The notes: generated by a model not told the origin, from the letters alone. 64,000 nucleotides of DNA from Microvirga vignae (GCF_001017175.1 NZ_LCYG01000004.1:1-64000); one strand, 5' to 3'. Shown: positions 7,528 to 19,224, numbered from the stretch's first letter. A program made the numbers and translations.

Positions 7528-8499
7528 TTATTTTTCAATAACAGATGTCGGCTTGAATGACCAACTGACGAGAATAGTATTCGCCCCCGATCGGATCGTT
7601 TCTTGGCCGCTGATGGAACCTGACGCGGAGATCGGTTTGTTGGAGAAATCAAGATCGGATTTGTCGTTGCTCGCCAGAATCTTGATCCTGCCGTTATCGC
7701 GAGCTGATGGGCCAGATAGACCGGACATTTTCAAAGTAGTGTTAACTTCAGATAAGAAGCGAATATGGATATCGTAAGTTTCTTTCTTCGTGTTGATGGT
7801 TACCTTCGTGCCGCAAAAGTCGTTGTTTTCGTATGTTTTCTTCTGGATAGGTAAGTCGACGTCTGCAGTCACTTCACCACGGATATCGTACCAGCCTTTA
7901 ACCGAATCCAATTCTCTGCCGTTGAACCGGTCTCGAACCTGAATGTGGCCGGCTTTGACGCAGCCATGTTGATTCTGCACATCGGCAGTAACGGGCGTGT
8001 TCAATTGAACGAACCTGGTGAGTTCGGGCTTCACGGCAATTGCTGGCTGCTTGTAGTTTCGGCCGTTGTTCGCCAAGGCGGCCGAGGTCGCGCAATCCTG
8101 CATCTGCTGCTCGCATTCTGGCTTGTCGCCACAGGATTCAAATTTCTTGGCGCAGACCATGACGGCATTGCCGATATTGCTCATGTCGGCTTTGCTCAGG
8201 CCGCTTTGCTTCATCATTGCGTCAGCGGCTTCATTCTGCGCTTTGACATCTTCGTTCAACATGCCGTCGTATTCGATCCCGGTTAAGGGAATTTCGACAT
8301 GTGCTTCGCGATTGTAATCGTGGTCCCGCCAAGTGGGTTGGTATTTGCCCTGCGGGACTTTTCTAGGATCGTCATAATGCCCGGTAACCTTGACCGTTAC
8401 CTCCAAAATCCCTGCCTTCGGCCAGTCTTTGGCCGTGGCGGACACAGAAACGAAGCTGATGAAAGCGACACTCAGAATAGCCGGGACCGCACGCCGCAT
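7528..8499 (-). CDS. secreted protein of unknown function
   Basis: A 323-residue protein whose N-terminus (MRRAVPAILSVAFISFVSVS followed by ATA) is a clear Sec signal peptide, so it should be periplasmic or exported. The mature part has a region with several Cys (about residues 115-150, ending CEQQMQDC), which suggests disulphides. Two further cysteines lie near 190 and 240, and the C-terminal half looks beta-rich. I do not recognise a family. The ATG at 8499 has GGAAAG six bases upstream, better than an in-frame codon 30 bases earlier. Base composition is lower in GC than the flanking core genes, and it sits beside an IS remnant, so recent acquisition is plausible. Confidence 0.75.
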   Translation of the reverse strand: MRRAVPAILSVAFISFVSVSATAKDWPKAGILEVTVKVTGHYDDPRKVPQGKYQPTWRDHDYNREAHVEIPLTGIEYDGMLNEDVKAQNEAADAMMKQSGLSKADMSNIGNAVMVCAKKFESCGDKPECEQQMQDCATSAALANNGRNYKQPAIAVKPELTRFVQLNTPVTADVQNQHGCVKAGHIQVRDRFNGRELDSVKGWYDIRGEVTADVDLPIQKKTYENNDFCGTKVTINTKKETYDIHIRFLSEVNTTLKMSGLSGPSARDNGRIKILASNDKSDLDFSNKPISASGSISGQETIRSGANTILVSWSFKPTSVIEK

Positions 8500-8707
8500 A
8501 AGCTTTCCTTCATGGAATGACAGGCACAACCAAGGCTGAGCAATCTAAATGAAATAACATATTATTCAATGTTTTTCGCTTTAGGGCATGCAGGGCGCTA
8601 CAGCCTGGAATAATCCGCAGGCGTCAATCGCACTTCGCTGCGTCCTCACGAACGAAACCACTGGCGAAAGCCAGTGATGACAAACTACCTGTTGGGAAGC
8701 GCGCCAA

Positions 8708-8740
8708 TAAAAAATGGCGCCGAGAAGCTCCGCGCCATTG
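8708..8740 (-). terminator. Rho-independent terminator after parE
   Basis: On the minus strand, AATGGCGC pairs with GCGCCATT and is followed by TTTTTATT, about 27 bases past the parE stop. A 12-base direct repeat, CCTGTTGGGAAG, flanks the hairpin on both sides (near 8689 and 8750). Confidence 0.8.
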
Positions 8741-8766
8741 GTATCCATCCTGTTGGGAAGTAAGCT

Positions 8767-10830
<2,064 letters not shown>

Positions 10831-10963
10831 TGGGACCTTGGTCCGTTTCGATGATTCGCGCTTGTTTACACTATTTCTCATTCCGTTTTTATACGAGAAC
10901 AAAACGGAAACGTGAAGGCGGCTTGGGGTCACAAGCCACGAAAAGTGAGGCCAGGAAACCCCC

Positions 10964-10986
10964 GTTTGGACAGTATCCAAACTGTC
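10964..10986. promoter_or_regulatory. overlapping dyads, possible operator
   Basis: GTTTGGA and TCCAAAC form a perfect 7-bp dyad over 5 bases. Within the same span GACAGT and ACTGTC form a second dyad. Palindromes of the shape TGGACAGT...ACTGTC are the size of a TetR-type dimer site. It lies in the 250-base divergent gap between parE and the 61-residue membrane protein gene. Function is inferred only from symmetry and position. Confidence 0.4.
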
Positions 10987-11045
10987 TCTAAAGGATGTCT
11001 TTCTTCTGTCATCAGGAACTGTTTAATTCCCATTCACGTTGGCTG

Positions 11046-11063
11046 GTTAAGCATAAGCTTAAC
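11046..11063. promoter_or_regulatory. GTTAAGC-N4-GCTTAAC palindrome
   Basis: A perfect 7-bp inverted repeat with a 4-base spacer, 17 bases upstream of the small membrane protein start. It contains two TTAA half-sites separated by 8 bases, one more than the TTAA-N7-TTAA spacing known for the cell-cycle regulator CtrA, so a CtrA site is only a weak possibility. It could equally be a leader hairpin. Confidence 0.35.
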
Positions 11064-11080
11064 GGAGATCGAGGGCGACG

Positions 11081-11266
11081 ATGCGCACGACTTTAGGACC
11101 GGCACGGAAACTCCACCTGGACCGCGCGGCGCGCACTGCCGGAGAAGCCTTCGCCTTCGACGAGCCCGACACCACCCCGGCCGTGAAGAGTGGCACCTTC
11201 GGGTCGAGCCTGCTGTGGCTCTCCATCGCTGCCGTCGCCATCCTGGGTCTCGGTTTCGCCTTCTAA
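11081..11266 (+). CDS. small single-pass membrane protein
   Basis: A 61-residue protein with a charged N-terminal 40 residues and one C-terminal membrane helix (about 43-60, LLWLSIAAVAILGLGFAF), i.e. a tail-anchored layout with the polar part in the cytoplasm. A purine-rich sequence (GAGATCGAGGG) precedes the ATG. Its stop overlaps the end of the converging mgtC gene by four bases. No family recognised; it may be a conserved orphan of this lineage. Confidence 0.55.
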   Translation: MRTTLGPARKLHLDRAARTAGEAFAFDEPDTTPAVKSGTFGSSLLWLSIAAVAILGLGFAF

Positions 11267-11766
11267 CTATCCTCGTCCCGCACAGTCTTGGGCTTGCCCG
11301 AAAACAGGCGGATCAGCTTGTCTTCGAGCACTCTGCCAAAGGTCAGAAGGACGAGGGTCATGACAGTGCCCGCGATGGTGATGAACCAAGCGCCGAGACC
11401 TGCGGTCACACCGAGAGCCGCCGCAATCCAGACCGTCGAGGCGGTGGTCAGCCCCTGAACCTCCATCCCGTCCTTCCCACGCAGGATCGCTCCCGCGCCG
11501 AGAAAGCCAAGACCGGTGAGTATGCCCTGGACCACGCGGCTGACCGCATCCTGCGCGAAGTGAAGCCCCTCATAGACCGAGCCTGAGAGGATCACGATGG
11601 CCGAGCCGAGGGCTACGAGGCCCAGCGTGCGCATGCCGATGGGCTTGTTGTGGATGTCCCGGTTGAGCCCGACCGCCATGCCCGCGATCGCCGCCACGCA
11701 GAGGCGCACGGCAATCTCAACCTGATCGGCATGGTCAATCAGGATCCAGGACAGCCACTCTCCCAT
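11263..11766 (-). CDS. mgtC: MgtC/SapB family membrane protein
   Basis: A 167-residue protein with about four membrane helices and the MgtC/SapB signatures RLCVAAIAGMAVGLNRDIHN, KPIGMRTLGLVALGSA and GFLGAGAILR. MgtC proteins help cells survive low magnesium and inhibit F-type ATP synthase in some pathogens (family knowledge). The soluble C-terminal domain of virulence-type MgtC is missing, so this is the short SapB-like form. The ATG follows the topA stop with no gap (TAA then ATG), so the two are co-transcribed and probably coupled. No Mg-sensing leader is seen because the gene has no 5' leader of its own. Confidence 0.88.
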   Translation of the reverse strand: MGEWLSWILIDHADQVEIAVRLCVAAIAGMAVGLNRDIHNKPIGMRTLGLVALGSAIVILSGSVYEGLHFAQDAVSRVVQGILTGLGFLGAGAILRGKDGMEVQGLTTASTVWIAAALGVTAGLGAWFITIAGTVMTLVLLTFGRVLEDKLIRLFSGKPKTVRDEDS

Positions 11767-14472
11767 TTATTCGGCCGCCTTTGCAGCCTTCTTGGCCGTA
11801 GTCTTAGCGGCTGCCTTCTTGGCGGCAGGCTTCTTTGCCGCCGTCTTCTTGGCAACCGTCTTGGTTGCGGCCTTCGCAGGGGCCTTTTTCGTGGCGGCCT
11901 TCTTGGCCGGAGCCTTGCGGCCGCGGGCGGACTTCTTCGACGGAGCGGCCGCGCGACGGGCTTTCAGCAGCTCGATGGCCTCATCCAGCGTCACCGCTTC
12001 CGCAGCCATGTTGCGTGGCAGGGTGGCGTTGGTCTCGCCGTCGGTCACATAGGGCCCGAAACGTCCCGCCTTCACCACGATGGGCTTGCCCGATTCCGGA
12101 TCGTCGCCCAGCGGGCGTCCCGGATCGGCTGCGCCTCGACGCGCGCCCCCGCCGCCGCTTTCCTTCGTGACGATGAGATCAATGGCGCGGTTCGCGCCGA
12201 TCTCCAGCACATCGTCACCCGGGCCGAGATTGGCGTAGGTCTTACCGTGCTGGACGTAGGGTCCGTAGCGACCGATGCTGGCGAAGATCGGCTCGCCGGT
12301 CTCCGGGTGCGTGGCTACCTGGCGTGGGAGCGAGAGGAGCTTGAGCGCCTTCTCGAGATCCACCTGCGCGGGTGTCAGACCTTTCGGCAGGGAGGAGCGC
12401 TTGGGCTTCTCGCCTTCGCCGAGCTGCACGAAGGGGCCGAAGCGGCCGTCGCGCAGGGTGACCTGCTCGCCCGTGTCGGGGTCGACGCCCAGCACCTTCA
12501 CGCCAGGCTGGCCACCGTTCTCGGATGAGCCTTCACCGTCGCCCTCGGCGCCGGTCGCGGCGAGCTGGCGGGTGTATTTGCACTCAGGATAGTTCGAGCA
12601 GCCGATGAACGCACCGAACTTGCCGAGCTTGAGCGAGAGCTGGCCCGTACCGCAGGTCGGGCAGGTGCGCGGATTCGAGCCGTCGCCCTTGTCTGGGAAG
12701 ATGTGGGGCCCAAGCAGCTCGTTGAGCCCTTCCAGAACTTCAGCCGTGCGCAGCTCCTTCGTCTCGCCGATAGCGGCGGAGAAGTCGCGCCAGAAATCGC
12801 GCATCACCTGCTTCCAGTCGATCTCGTTGTTCGAGACGCGGTCGAGCTGCTCTTCGAGGTCCGCCGTGAAATCGTATTCCACGTAGCGGCGAAAGAAGCT
12901 CTCCAGGAACGCCGTGACGATGCGGCCCTTGTCCTCGGGAACAAGACGCTTCTTCTCGATGCGCACGTATTCGCGATCGCGCAGCGTCTGCAGCACGGCG
13001 GCATAGGTTGAAGGGCGTCCGATGCCGAGTTCTTCCATGCGCTTCACGAGCGAGGCTTCCGAATAGCGCGGCGGCGGCTCGGTGAAGTGCTGAGACGCGT
13101 TGATGCGGCGGCGCTCGAGCGGGTCGCCAGCCTTCATGGGGGGCAGGCGGCCCTCGTCCTCGTCAGCCTCGTCGTCCTTGCCCTCGTTGTAGAGCGTGAG
13201 GAAGCCGTCGAACTTGATCACCTGACCGGTGGCGCGAAGGTCGAGCTTGCGCGGGCCGACCTGGGCAGTGATGTCGGCGGTGGTACGCTCGAGCTCGGCC
13301 GATTCCATCTGGCTCGCCACGGTACGGGTCCAGATGAGGTCGTAGAGACGGGCCTGCTCGGGCTCCAGATACTTCGCCACGTATTTCGGCAGGCGGCTCA
13401 TATCCGTGGGGCGGATGGCCTCGTGCGCTTCCTGCGCGTTCTTCGCCTTGGTCGAATATTTGCGCGGAACGGACGGGACATATTGGTCACCGTATTCCTT
13501 GCCGATCACGCGGCGGGCGGCCTGCACGGCTTCGGGCGCCATGTCGACGCCGTCAGTACGCATATAGGTGATGAGACCCACCGTCTCGCCACCGATATCG
13601 ACGCCTTCATAGAGACGCTGTGCGATGCGCATGGTCTGCGCGGGCGCGAGGCCCAGCTTGCGCGAGGCCTCCTGCTGCAGGGTCGAGGTGGTGAAGGGCG
13701 GATAGGGGTGGCGCTTGGCGGGCTTCGCCTCAATGTTCGCCACCGAGAAGGTCGCCAGCTCCAGGTCCTTCTTGAAGGCCTCGGCGTCCTTGCCATTGCC
13801 GATGTCGAGACGCTGGATCTTCTTGCCGTCTGCGCCAACGAGGCGCGCGTCGAACACCGCGCCGCTCTTCGTCGCGAGCGTCGCGATGAGCGACCAGTAT
13901 TCGCGCGGCTTGAAGGTTTCGATCTCAAGCTCGCGGTCGCAGACGAGGCGAAGCGCCACCGACTGCACGCGGCCGGCCGAGCGCGCGCCGGGGAGTTTCC
14001 GCCAGAGAACGGGAGAAAGGGTGAAGCCCACGAGATAGTCGAGGGCGCGGCGGGCCATGTAGGCATCGACCAGCGCTTGGTCGATCTCGCGCGGCTGGCG
14101 CAAAGCCGTCTGCACCGCATCCTTGGTGATGGCGTTGAAAGTCACGCGCTCGACGGGCAGGTCCTTCAGGGCGCGCTTTTCACGCAAAGCCTCGACGACG
14201 TGCCAGGAAATCGCCTCGCCCTCGCGATCCGGGTCGGTGGCAAGGATCAGCTTTTCGGCTCCCTTGATCGCCTTGGCGATCTCGGAGACCCGCTTCGATC
14301 CCTTGTCCTCGAGCGTCCAAATCATGCGGAAATCGGCATCCGGGTCGACCGAGCCGTCCTTGGCGGGCAGATCGCGGATATGCCCGAAGGAGGCCAGGAC
14401 CTCGTAATCCTTGCCGAGATATTTGTTGATCGTCTTGGCCTTCGCAGGCGACTCGACGACGACGACTTTCAT
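11767..14472 (-). CDS. topA: DNA topoisomerase I
   Basis: A 901-residue type IA topoisomerase that relaxes negative supercoils. The TOPRIM domain is N-terminal (VVVESPAKAKTINKYLG; DPDREGEAISWHV). The catalytic Tyr is in GLITYMRTDGVDM near residue 315. A single four-Cys zinc ribbon (CPTCGTGQL...GCSNYPECKY) lies near 610. At least three Topo C-terminal repeats follow, with cores FGPFVQLGEG, YGPYVQHGKT and FGPYVTDGET. The last 60 residues are almost pure Lys/Ala/Pro, like histone H1, and should bind DNA non-specifically. mgtC follows directly. Confidence 0.97.
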   Translation of the reverse strand: MKVVVVESPAKAKTINKYLGKDYEVLASFGHIRDLPAKDGSVDPDADFRMIWTLEDKGSKRVSEIAKAIKGAEKLILATDPDREGEAISWHVVEALREKRALKDLPVERVTFNAITKDAVQTALRQPREIDQALVDAYMARRALDYLVGFTLSPVLWRKLPGARSAGRVQSVALRLVCDRELEIETFKPREYWSLIATLATKSGAVFDARLVGADGKKIQRLDIGNGKDAEAFKKDLELATFSVANIEAKPAKRHPYPPFTTSTLQQEASRKLGLAPAQTMRIAQRLYEGVDIGGETVGLITYMRTDGVDMAPEAVQAARRVIGKEYGDQYVPSVPRKYSTKAKNAQEAHEAIRPTDMSRLPKYVAKYLEPEQARLYDLIWTRTVASQMESAELERTTADITAQVGPRKLDLRATGQVIKFDGFLTLYNEGKDDEADEDEGRLPPMKAGDPLERRRINASQHFTEPPPRYSEASLVKRMEELGIGRPSTYAAVLQTLRDREYVRIEKKRLVPEDKGRIVTAFLESFFRRYVEYDFTADLEEQLDRVSNNEIDWKQVMRDFWRDFSAAIGETKELRTAEVLEGLNELLGPHIFPDKGDGSNPRTCPTCGTGQLSLKLGKFGAFIGCSNYPECKYTRQLAATGAEGDGEGSSENGGQPGVKVLGVDPDTGEQVTLRDGRFGPFVQLGEGEKPKRSSLPKGLTPAQVDLEKALKLLSLPRQVATHPETGEPIFASIGRYGPYVQHGKTYANLGPGDDVLEIGANRAIDLIVTKESGGGGARRGAADPGRPLGDDPESGKPIVVKAGRFGPYVTDGETNATLPRNMAAEAVTLDEAIELLKARRAAAPSKKSARGRKAPAKKAATKKAPAKAATKTVAKKTAAKKPAAKKAAAKTTAKKAAKAAE

Positions 14473-14609
14473 GAGCGACTTTCCCGTAGATGGCCGCGAG
14501 CAGATGCTCTTAATGTCAAGGTAGGAGGCGGTCAGCCCCTCTGACAGCCAAGGCGCGATAAGTGGTGGATCACGGCGGACAAGTCAAATCGGTTGTTCCG
14601 CCTAGACCG

Positions 14610-16250
14610 TTATATGGTGACGAAAGCCCTATCCAGCAAGGGCTTCAGGGCGTCACCCAGATCGTTTGCCCCGATGATCCGGGCTGGCTGGGCCAGCCGG
14701 GTGCGGGCGTAGATTTCAGTGATTTGGGGCGGCGCAGAGCAGGCGAGCGCCGCTGCCGCCGCCAGGGTAAACAGGCATTCGGCGATGAATCGGGCCTTGG
14801 CTTCTGCCTCGGGAGACTGGAGGGCGAGAACGATGTCCCTGGCCGCCTCTGAGGCTCCCGGCAGGTCGCCTGCATCGGCCATCAGACGCTCCAGGACCGA
14901 GGCCGCCAGCTCCGGCTCCCGACTTTCCACCCGCAGGAGATCGAGGGCGATCACGTTGCCCGAGCCCTCCCAGATCGCGTTGACCGGTGCTTCCCGGTAA
15001 AGCCGGGGCAGAGGGCTCTCCTCGACATAGCCGTTGCCGCCGAGGCTCTCCAAGGCCTCATAGAGAAGCCGGGGGGCGGCTTTGCAGATGCCGAACTTGG
15101 CAGCAGGCGTCATCAGTCGGGCATAGGCCGCCTCTTGCACATCTTGGGAAGCCAAGTCGAAGCTGCGAGCGGTGCGTAGAGCCAGCGCCGTCATAGCCTC
15201 GTTTTCGAGAGCGAGATCGGCCAGCACCATCCGCATGGCGGGCTGATCGATGAGCTTCTTCTGAAAGACGCTGCGGTGATGGGCGTGATGCATGGCAAGC
15301 GTCAGCCCCATCCGCACGAGCCCGGCGGAGGCCACCGCGCAATCAAGGCGGGTGAGCTGCACCATATTGATGATGGTACGAACCCCGGCTCCTTCCTCAC
15401 CGATCCGCCAACTGAGGGCCTCCACGAATTCGACCTCGGAGGAAGCATTGGAGCGATTGCCCAGCTTGTCCTTCAGTCGCTGCAGGCGGAGCCCGTTGAG
15501 GGAGCCGTCAGGCCGGAAGCGGGGTACGAGAAAGCAGGTGAGACCACCCGGCGCCTGGGCGAGGACCAGGAAGGCGTCGCACATGGGGGCGGACATGAAC
15601 CATTTGTGTCCTGTGAGCGCATACTCATCTCCGCCTGTCGGCACAGCGCGGGTGCTGTTGGCACGCACATCCGTCCCGCCCTGCTTTTCCGTCATCCCCA
15701 TGCCGAGGGTGACGGAGCATTTCTCCCAAGACGGAAGAAAACGGGAATCGTAATCCCGCCAGCGGATCTTCGGCAGCCACTCCTTCAGCCGGTTGGGCGA
15801 GGTTGCGAGCGCTGCCACCGAGGCGTGCGTCATCGTGATGGGGCAGACATGGCCACTTTCGACGCCTGCCACGGTGTAGACCCGGGCAGCGCGCGCCACA
15901 TGCTCATGACCTGATTTCGGCTCGTCCCATGTCGAGCAATGAAGGCCGTCCGCCATGCTGGCCCGCATGAGCGCATGATAGGCGGGGTGGAATTCCACCG
16001 CGTCGATTCGATAGCCCCGCGCATCGTGCGTACGCAGCGTCGGCGGGTTCTCGTTGGCGAGCCGCCCGAGATCGAGCCGCTCCGCGCTGCCCCAGGCCTC
16101 GCCGAAGGCGAGCAGCCCTTCGGCCTCGGGATCCACGCCGTTGCTCTTAAGAGCATCCAACAGAGGCTGGTCGCCCGCGATCAGGTTCACATCGCCGAAG
16201 GGGGGCGTCTGATTGAAGATCTCATGGGTCTGGAATGCGGTCATGACCAT
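14610..16250 (-). CDS. aidB: acyl-CoA dehydrogenase family protein, AidB-like
   Basis: A 546-residue flavoprotein of the acyl-CoA dehydrogenase fold, closest in length and layout to AidB, a DNA-binding FAD protein of the alkylation response. Visible motifs are MGMTEKQGGTDVRANSTRA (substrate and flavin contact), YALTGHKWFMSAPMCDAF and SLGGNGYVEESPLPRLYREA, then WEGSGNVIALD. The ATG at 16250 (or 16244) is chosen; the longer open frame upstream only runs antisense through pyrB. The gene diverges from pyrB. Whether it protects DNA or oxidises an acyl-CoA cannot be decided from sequence. Confidence 0.88.
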   Translation of the reverse strand: MVMTAFQTHEIFNQTPPFGDVNLIAGDQPLLDALKSNGVDPEAEGLLAFGEAWGSAERLDLGRLANENPPTLRTHDARGYRIDAVEFHPAYHALMRASMADGLHCSTWDEPKSGHEHVARAARVYTVAGVESGHVCPITMTHASVAALATSPNRLKEWLPKIRWRDYDSRFLPSWEKCSVTLGMGMTEKQGGTDVRANSTRAVPTGGDEYALTGHKWFMSAPMCDAFLVLAQAPGGLTCFLVPRFRPDGSLNGLRLQRLKDKLGNRSNASSEVEFVEALSWRIGEEGAGVRTIINMVQLTRLDCAVASAGLVRMGLTLAMHHAHHRSVFQKKLIDQPAMRMVLADLALENEAMTALALRTARSFDLASQDVQEAAYARLMTPAAKFGICKAAPRLLYEALESLGGNGYVEESPLPRLYREAPVNAIWEGSGNVIALDLLRVESREPELAASVLERLMADAGDLPGASEAARDIVLALQSPEAEAKARFIAECLFTLAAAAALACSAPPQITEIYARTRLAQPARIIGANDLGDALKPLLDRAFVTI

Positions 16251-16358
16251 CGACCCCCGGCAGTTCATCTTAAGCCTTAAATCTAGGGTGAAAATGCATC
16301 TCGCGAAGAGAGGCAGCTTGCTGCCCCTCGGCAGACCGCCTATAGCGATGGCTTTAAG

Positions 16359-17306
16359 ATGACAGAAACCCCCCGATCCGTTTTTCCCCACCGGCATCTC
16401 CTCGGAATCGAGGGGCTGTCTCCTTTGGATATTCAGGCGCTGCTCGACCTCGCTGATCAGCAGGTCGAGGTGAGCCGCCAGATCGAGAAGCGCAAGACGA
16501 CCCTCCGGGGACGCACGCAGATCAATCTCTTCTTCGAGCCCTCCACCCGCACACAGTCGTCCTTCGAGATCGCCGGCAAGCGCCTTGGTGCCGATGTGAT
16601 GAACATGGCGGTGGCGTCCTCGTCGGTGAAAAAGGGCGAGACGCTCATCGACACGGCGGCGACGCTGAACGCCATGCGCCCCGATATCATCGTCGTGCGC
16701 CACCACGCTGCGGGCGCGGTCCACCTCCTCGCGCAGAAGGTCGATTGCGCAGTGGTGAACGCGGGTGACGGTGCGCACGAGCATCCGACCCAGGCGCTTC
16801 TCGATGCGCTCACCATCCGCCGCAACAAGGGACGGATCGAGGGCCTCACCGTCGCGATCTGCGGTGACATCCTGCATTCGCGGGTGGCCCGCTCCAACAT
16901 GATCCTGCTTGCCGCCATGGGCGCGCAGGTGCGTCTCGTCGCGCCGACGAATCTCCTGCCGCCGGGCATCGCACGCCTTGGCTTTCCGACTTTCACCGAT
17001 ATGCGCAAAGGTCTGGAGGGGGCGGATATCGTGATGATGTTGCGCCTGCAGCGCGAGCGCATGAACGGCTCCTTCGTGCCCTCCGTGAAGGAGTATTTCC
17101 GGTTTTATGGTCTCGATCAGGAAAAGCTCTCTTACGCCAAGCCGGATGCGCTCGTGATGCATCCGGGTCCGATGAACCGCGGCGTGGAGATTTCTTCCGA
17201 CGTGGCGGATGGGGCGCAATCGCTGATCCGTGAGCAGGTCGAGATGGGCGTGGCCGTCCGCATGGCGGTTCTCGAGGCTCTCGCGAGCCATCTGCCGAAC
17301 GGGTGA
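16359..17306 (+). CDS. pyrB: aspartate carbamoyltransferase catalytic chain
   Basis: A 315-residue enzyme that joins carbamoyl phosphate to aspartate, the first committed pyrimidine step. The carbamoyl-phosphate site [13 protein letters not shown] is near residue 58. [13 protein letters not shown] and the aspartate-side motif MRLQRERM are also present; the last matches the LRxQxER pattern. No pyrI regulatory gene is nearby. Instead an inactive-looking dihydroorotase gene follows with its start overlapping or touching the pyrB stop. This is the arrangement of class-A-type ATCase complexes in which PyrB and a PyrC-like protein form a dodecamer (family knowledge). Confidence 0.96.
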   Translation: MTETPRSVFPHRHLLGIEGLSPLDIQALLDLADQQVEVSRQIEKRKTTLRGRTQINLFFEPSTRTQSSFEIAGKRLGADVMNMAVASSSVKKGETLIDTAATLNAMRPDIIVVRHHAAGAVHLLAQKVDCAVVNAGDGAHEHPTQALLDALTIRRNKGRIEGLTVAICGDILHSRVARSNMILLAAMGAQVRLVAPTNLLPPGIARLGFPTFTDMRKGLEGADIVMMLRLQRERMNGSFVPSVKEYFRFYGLDQEKLSYAKPDALVMHPGPMNRGVEISSDVADGAQSLIREQVEMGVAVRMAVLEALASHLPNG

Positions 17307-17314
17307 GACGCGCG

Positions 17315-18607
17315 ATGAGCACGAAACCTCTTCTCTTCAAGAACGCACGCCTCGTCGATCCCGATACGGGGCGCGAGGACAAGGGCGGCCTTCTGGTCCG
17401 CGACGGCGTGATCCAGGATCTCGGCCCGCAGCTGACGCAGGCCGTCGATGCAGACATCATCGATTGCGGCGGGCAGGTGCTCGCTCCTGGCCTCATCGAC
17501 ATGCGCGCCTTCATCGGCGAGCCCGGCGGGCCCTATCGCGAGACGCTGAAAAGCGCCGGTGAGGCGGCGGCCGCCGGCGGCGTGACGACTGTCGTCTCCA
17601 TGCCGGATACGAGCCCGGTTCTCGACGATCCGGCGGTCATCGACTTCATCGTGCGCCGGGCACGCGACACCTCCATTGTCAACATCCTTCCCGCTGCCGC
17701 TCTCACCAAGGGGCTGAAGGGCGAGGAGATGGCTGAGATCGGGCGGCTGAAGGAGGCTGGCGCGATTGCCTTCACCGATGGCGTGCGCTCCGTCACCAAT
17801 GCGCAGGTGATGCGCCGTACGCTCACCTATGCCCGCGATTTCGATGCGCTGATCGTCCATCACGTGGAAGACCCTGACCTCGTCGGTCAGGGCGTGATGA
17901 ATGAAGGTGAGTTCGCCTCGCGCCTCGGGCTTTCCGGCATTCCGCGCGAGGCCGAGACGATCATGCTGGAGCGCGACATGCGCCTCGTGCGTCTGACGGG
18001 CGGGCGCTACCACGCTGCCATGATCTCCTGCGCCGATTCGGCGGAGATCGTGCGGAGCGCAAAGGCCAAGGGGCTTCCGGTCACCTGCGGCGTCTCCATC
18101 AATCACTTGTCGCTCAACGAGAACGACATCGGCGATTACCGCACATTCCTGAAGCTCTCGCCACCGTTGCGGCACGAGGACGACCGGCAGGCGATGATCG
18201 AGGCACTGAATGACGGGACCGTCGACGTGATCGTTTCGGATCACAATCCACAGGATGTGGAGAACAAGCGGCTGCCCTTCGCGGAGGCCGCTGACGGGGC
18301 GGTTGGGCTCGAAACGCTGCTCTCGGCAGCTATGCGTCTCGTTCATTCGGACCGCGTTTCACTGCCGAAGCTCCTGCGCGCCCTGTCCATGAAACCCGCG
18401 GAAATCCTGGGGTTGCCGGCCGGGCGGCTGAAAATCGGCGCGCCTGCCGACCTGGTTCTGTTCGATCCAGATGCGCCTTACGTGCTCGACAAGCGCCAGC
18501 TGAAATCCCTGTCCAAGAACACACCTTTCGATGAAGCCCGTCTGGAAGGACAGGTGACGATCACGATGGTTGCGGGCAGGATCGTGTTCGACCGCCGTTC
18601 GATGTGA
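17315..18607 (+). CDS. pyrC: dihydroorotase-like protein lacking the HxH metal ligands (PyrC'/PyrX type)
   Basis: A 430-residue amidohydrolase-fold protein of the dihydroorotase family. The usual zinc-binding DxHxHxREPG is here [10 protein letters not shown] (near residue 62), so both strand-1 histidines are gone. VSDHNPQ near 305 retains part of the later site. Such proteins are known as non-catalytic partners (PyrC'/PyrX) that stabilise PyrB, while a separate gene supplies active dihydroorotase. That fits the overlap with pyrB. ATG 17315 is preferred; a GTG at 17303 overlapping the pyrB stop is possible. An active pyrC should exist elsewhere in the genome. Confidence 0.85.
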   Translation: MSTKPLLFKNARLVDPDTGREDKGGLLVRDGVIQDLGPQLTQAVDADIIDCGGQVLAPGLIDMRAFIGEPGGPYRETLKSAGEAAAAGGVTTVVSMPDTSPVLDDPAVIDFIVRRARDTSIVNILPAAALTKGLKGEEMAEIGRLKEAGAIAFTDGVRSVTNAQVMRRTLTYARDFDALIVHHVEDPDLVGQGVMNEGEFASRLGLSGIPREAETIMLERDMRLVRLTGGRYHAAMISCADSAEIVRSAKAKGLPVTCGVSINHLSLNENDIGDYRTFLKLSPPLRHEDDRQAMIEALNDGTVDVIVSDHNPQDVENKRLPFAEAADGAVGLETLLSAAMRLVHSDRVSLPKLLRALSMKPAEILGLPAGRLKIGAPADLVLFDPDAPYVLDKRQLKSLSKNTPFDEARLEGQVTITMVAGRIVFDRRSM

Positions 18608-18617
18608 CGAGAAGCGA

Positions 18618-19220
18618 ATGCCTGAAGAAATGAACCTGCTCTATCTGCTCGGAGCCCTGGCCTTCGGCTATCTCCTGGGCTCCATCCCCTTCGGCGTGAT
18701 CTTCACCCGCATGGCGGGCTTGGGCGACATTCGTAATGTCGGCTCCGGCAATATCGGCGCGACCAACGTTTTGCGCACCGGTCGCAAGGGACTCGCCGCT
18801 GCGACCCTTCTGGGCGATGCGCTCAAAGGGACCGCTGCCGTCCTCATCGCGGCCCGCTGGGGCGATCAGTTCGCGATACTCGCCGCACTCGGCGCCTTCC
18901 TCGGCCATCTCTTCCCGATCTGGCTCAAGTTCAAGGGCGGCAAAGGTGTTGCCACCTTCATCGGCGTGCTGATCGGCCTGAAGTGGATTGCTGCGCTGAT
19001 TTTTGCCGCCATTTGGCTCGGCAGCGCCTTCGCCACCCGCTACTCGTCTCTCTCGGCCCTGATCGCCAGCGCCGCGACACCGGTGGTCCTGTGGCTCCTG
19101 GGTGAGCCGGAGATGGCTGCCATGGTTGTGATCCTCGTGGCGCTGCTCTGGTGGAAGCACAGTGCCAATATCAGCCGCCTGCTTGCCGGAACCGAAGGCA
19201 AGATCGGCCAGAAGGGCTAA
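18618..19220 (+). CDS. plsY: acyl-phosphate:glycerol-3-phosphate acyltransferase
   Basis: A 200-residue integral membrane enzyme that transfers an acyl group from acyl phosphate to glycerol-3-phosphate, the first step of phospholipid synthesis. It has about five helices and the three PlsY cytoplasmic motifs: [25 protein letters not shown] and [14 protein letters not shown]. Length matches the family. The start MPEEMN is chosen: it lies 10 bases after the pyrC' stop with GAGAAG upstream. It is the third gene of pyrB-pyrC'-plsY-dprA. Confidence 0.96.
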   Translation: MPEEMNLLYLLGALAFGYLLGSIPFGVIFTRMAGLGDIRNVGSGNIGATNVLRTGRKGLAAATLLGDALKGTAAVLIAARWGDQFAILAALGAFLGHLFPIWLKFKGGKGVATFIGVLIGLKWIAALIFAAIWLGSAFATRYSSLSALIASAATPVVLWLLGEPEMAAMVVILVALLWWKHSANISRLLAGTEGKIGQKG

Positions 19221-19224
19221 GGCA

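Noticed and set aside
11046-11063. CtrA binding site
   Set aside because: The two TTAA halves are separated by 8 bases rather than the expected 7, so only a generic palindrome is claimed.
13087-14544. Plus-strand open frame of 485 codons
   Set aside because: Antisense to topA; no domain, and its codon pattern mirrors topA third-position GC.
16251-17291. N-terminal extension of the AidB-like frame by about 347 codons
   Set aside because: The extension is the reverse complement of pyrB. The acyl-CoA dehydrogenase domain starts near 16250.
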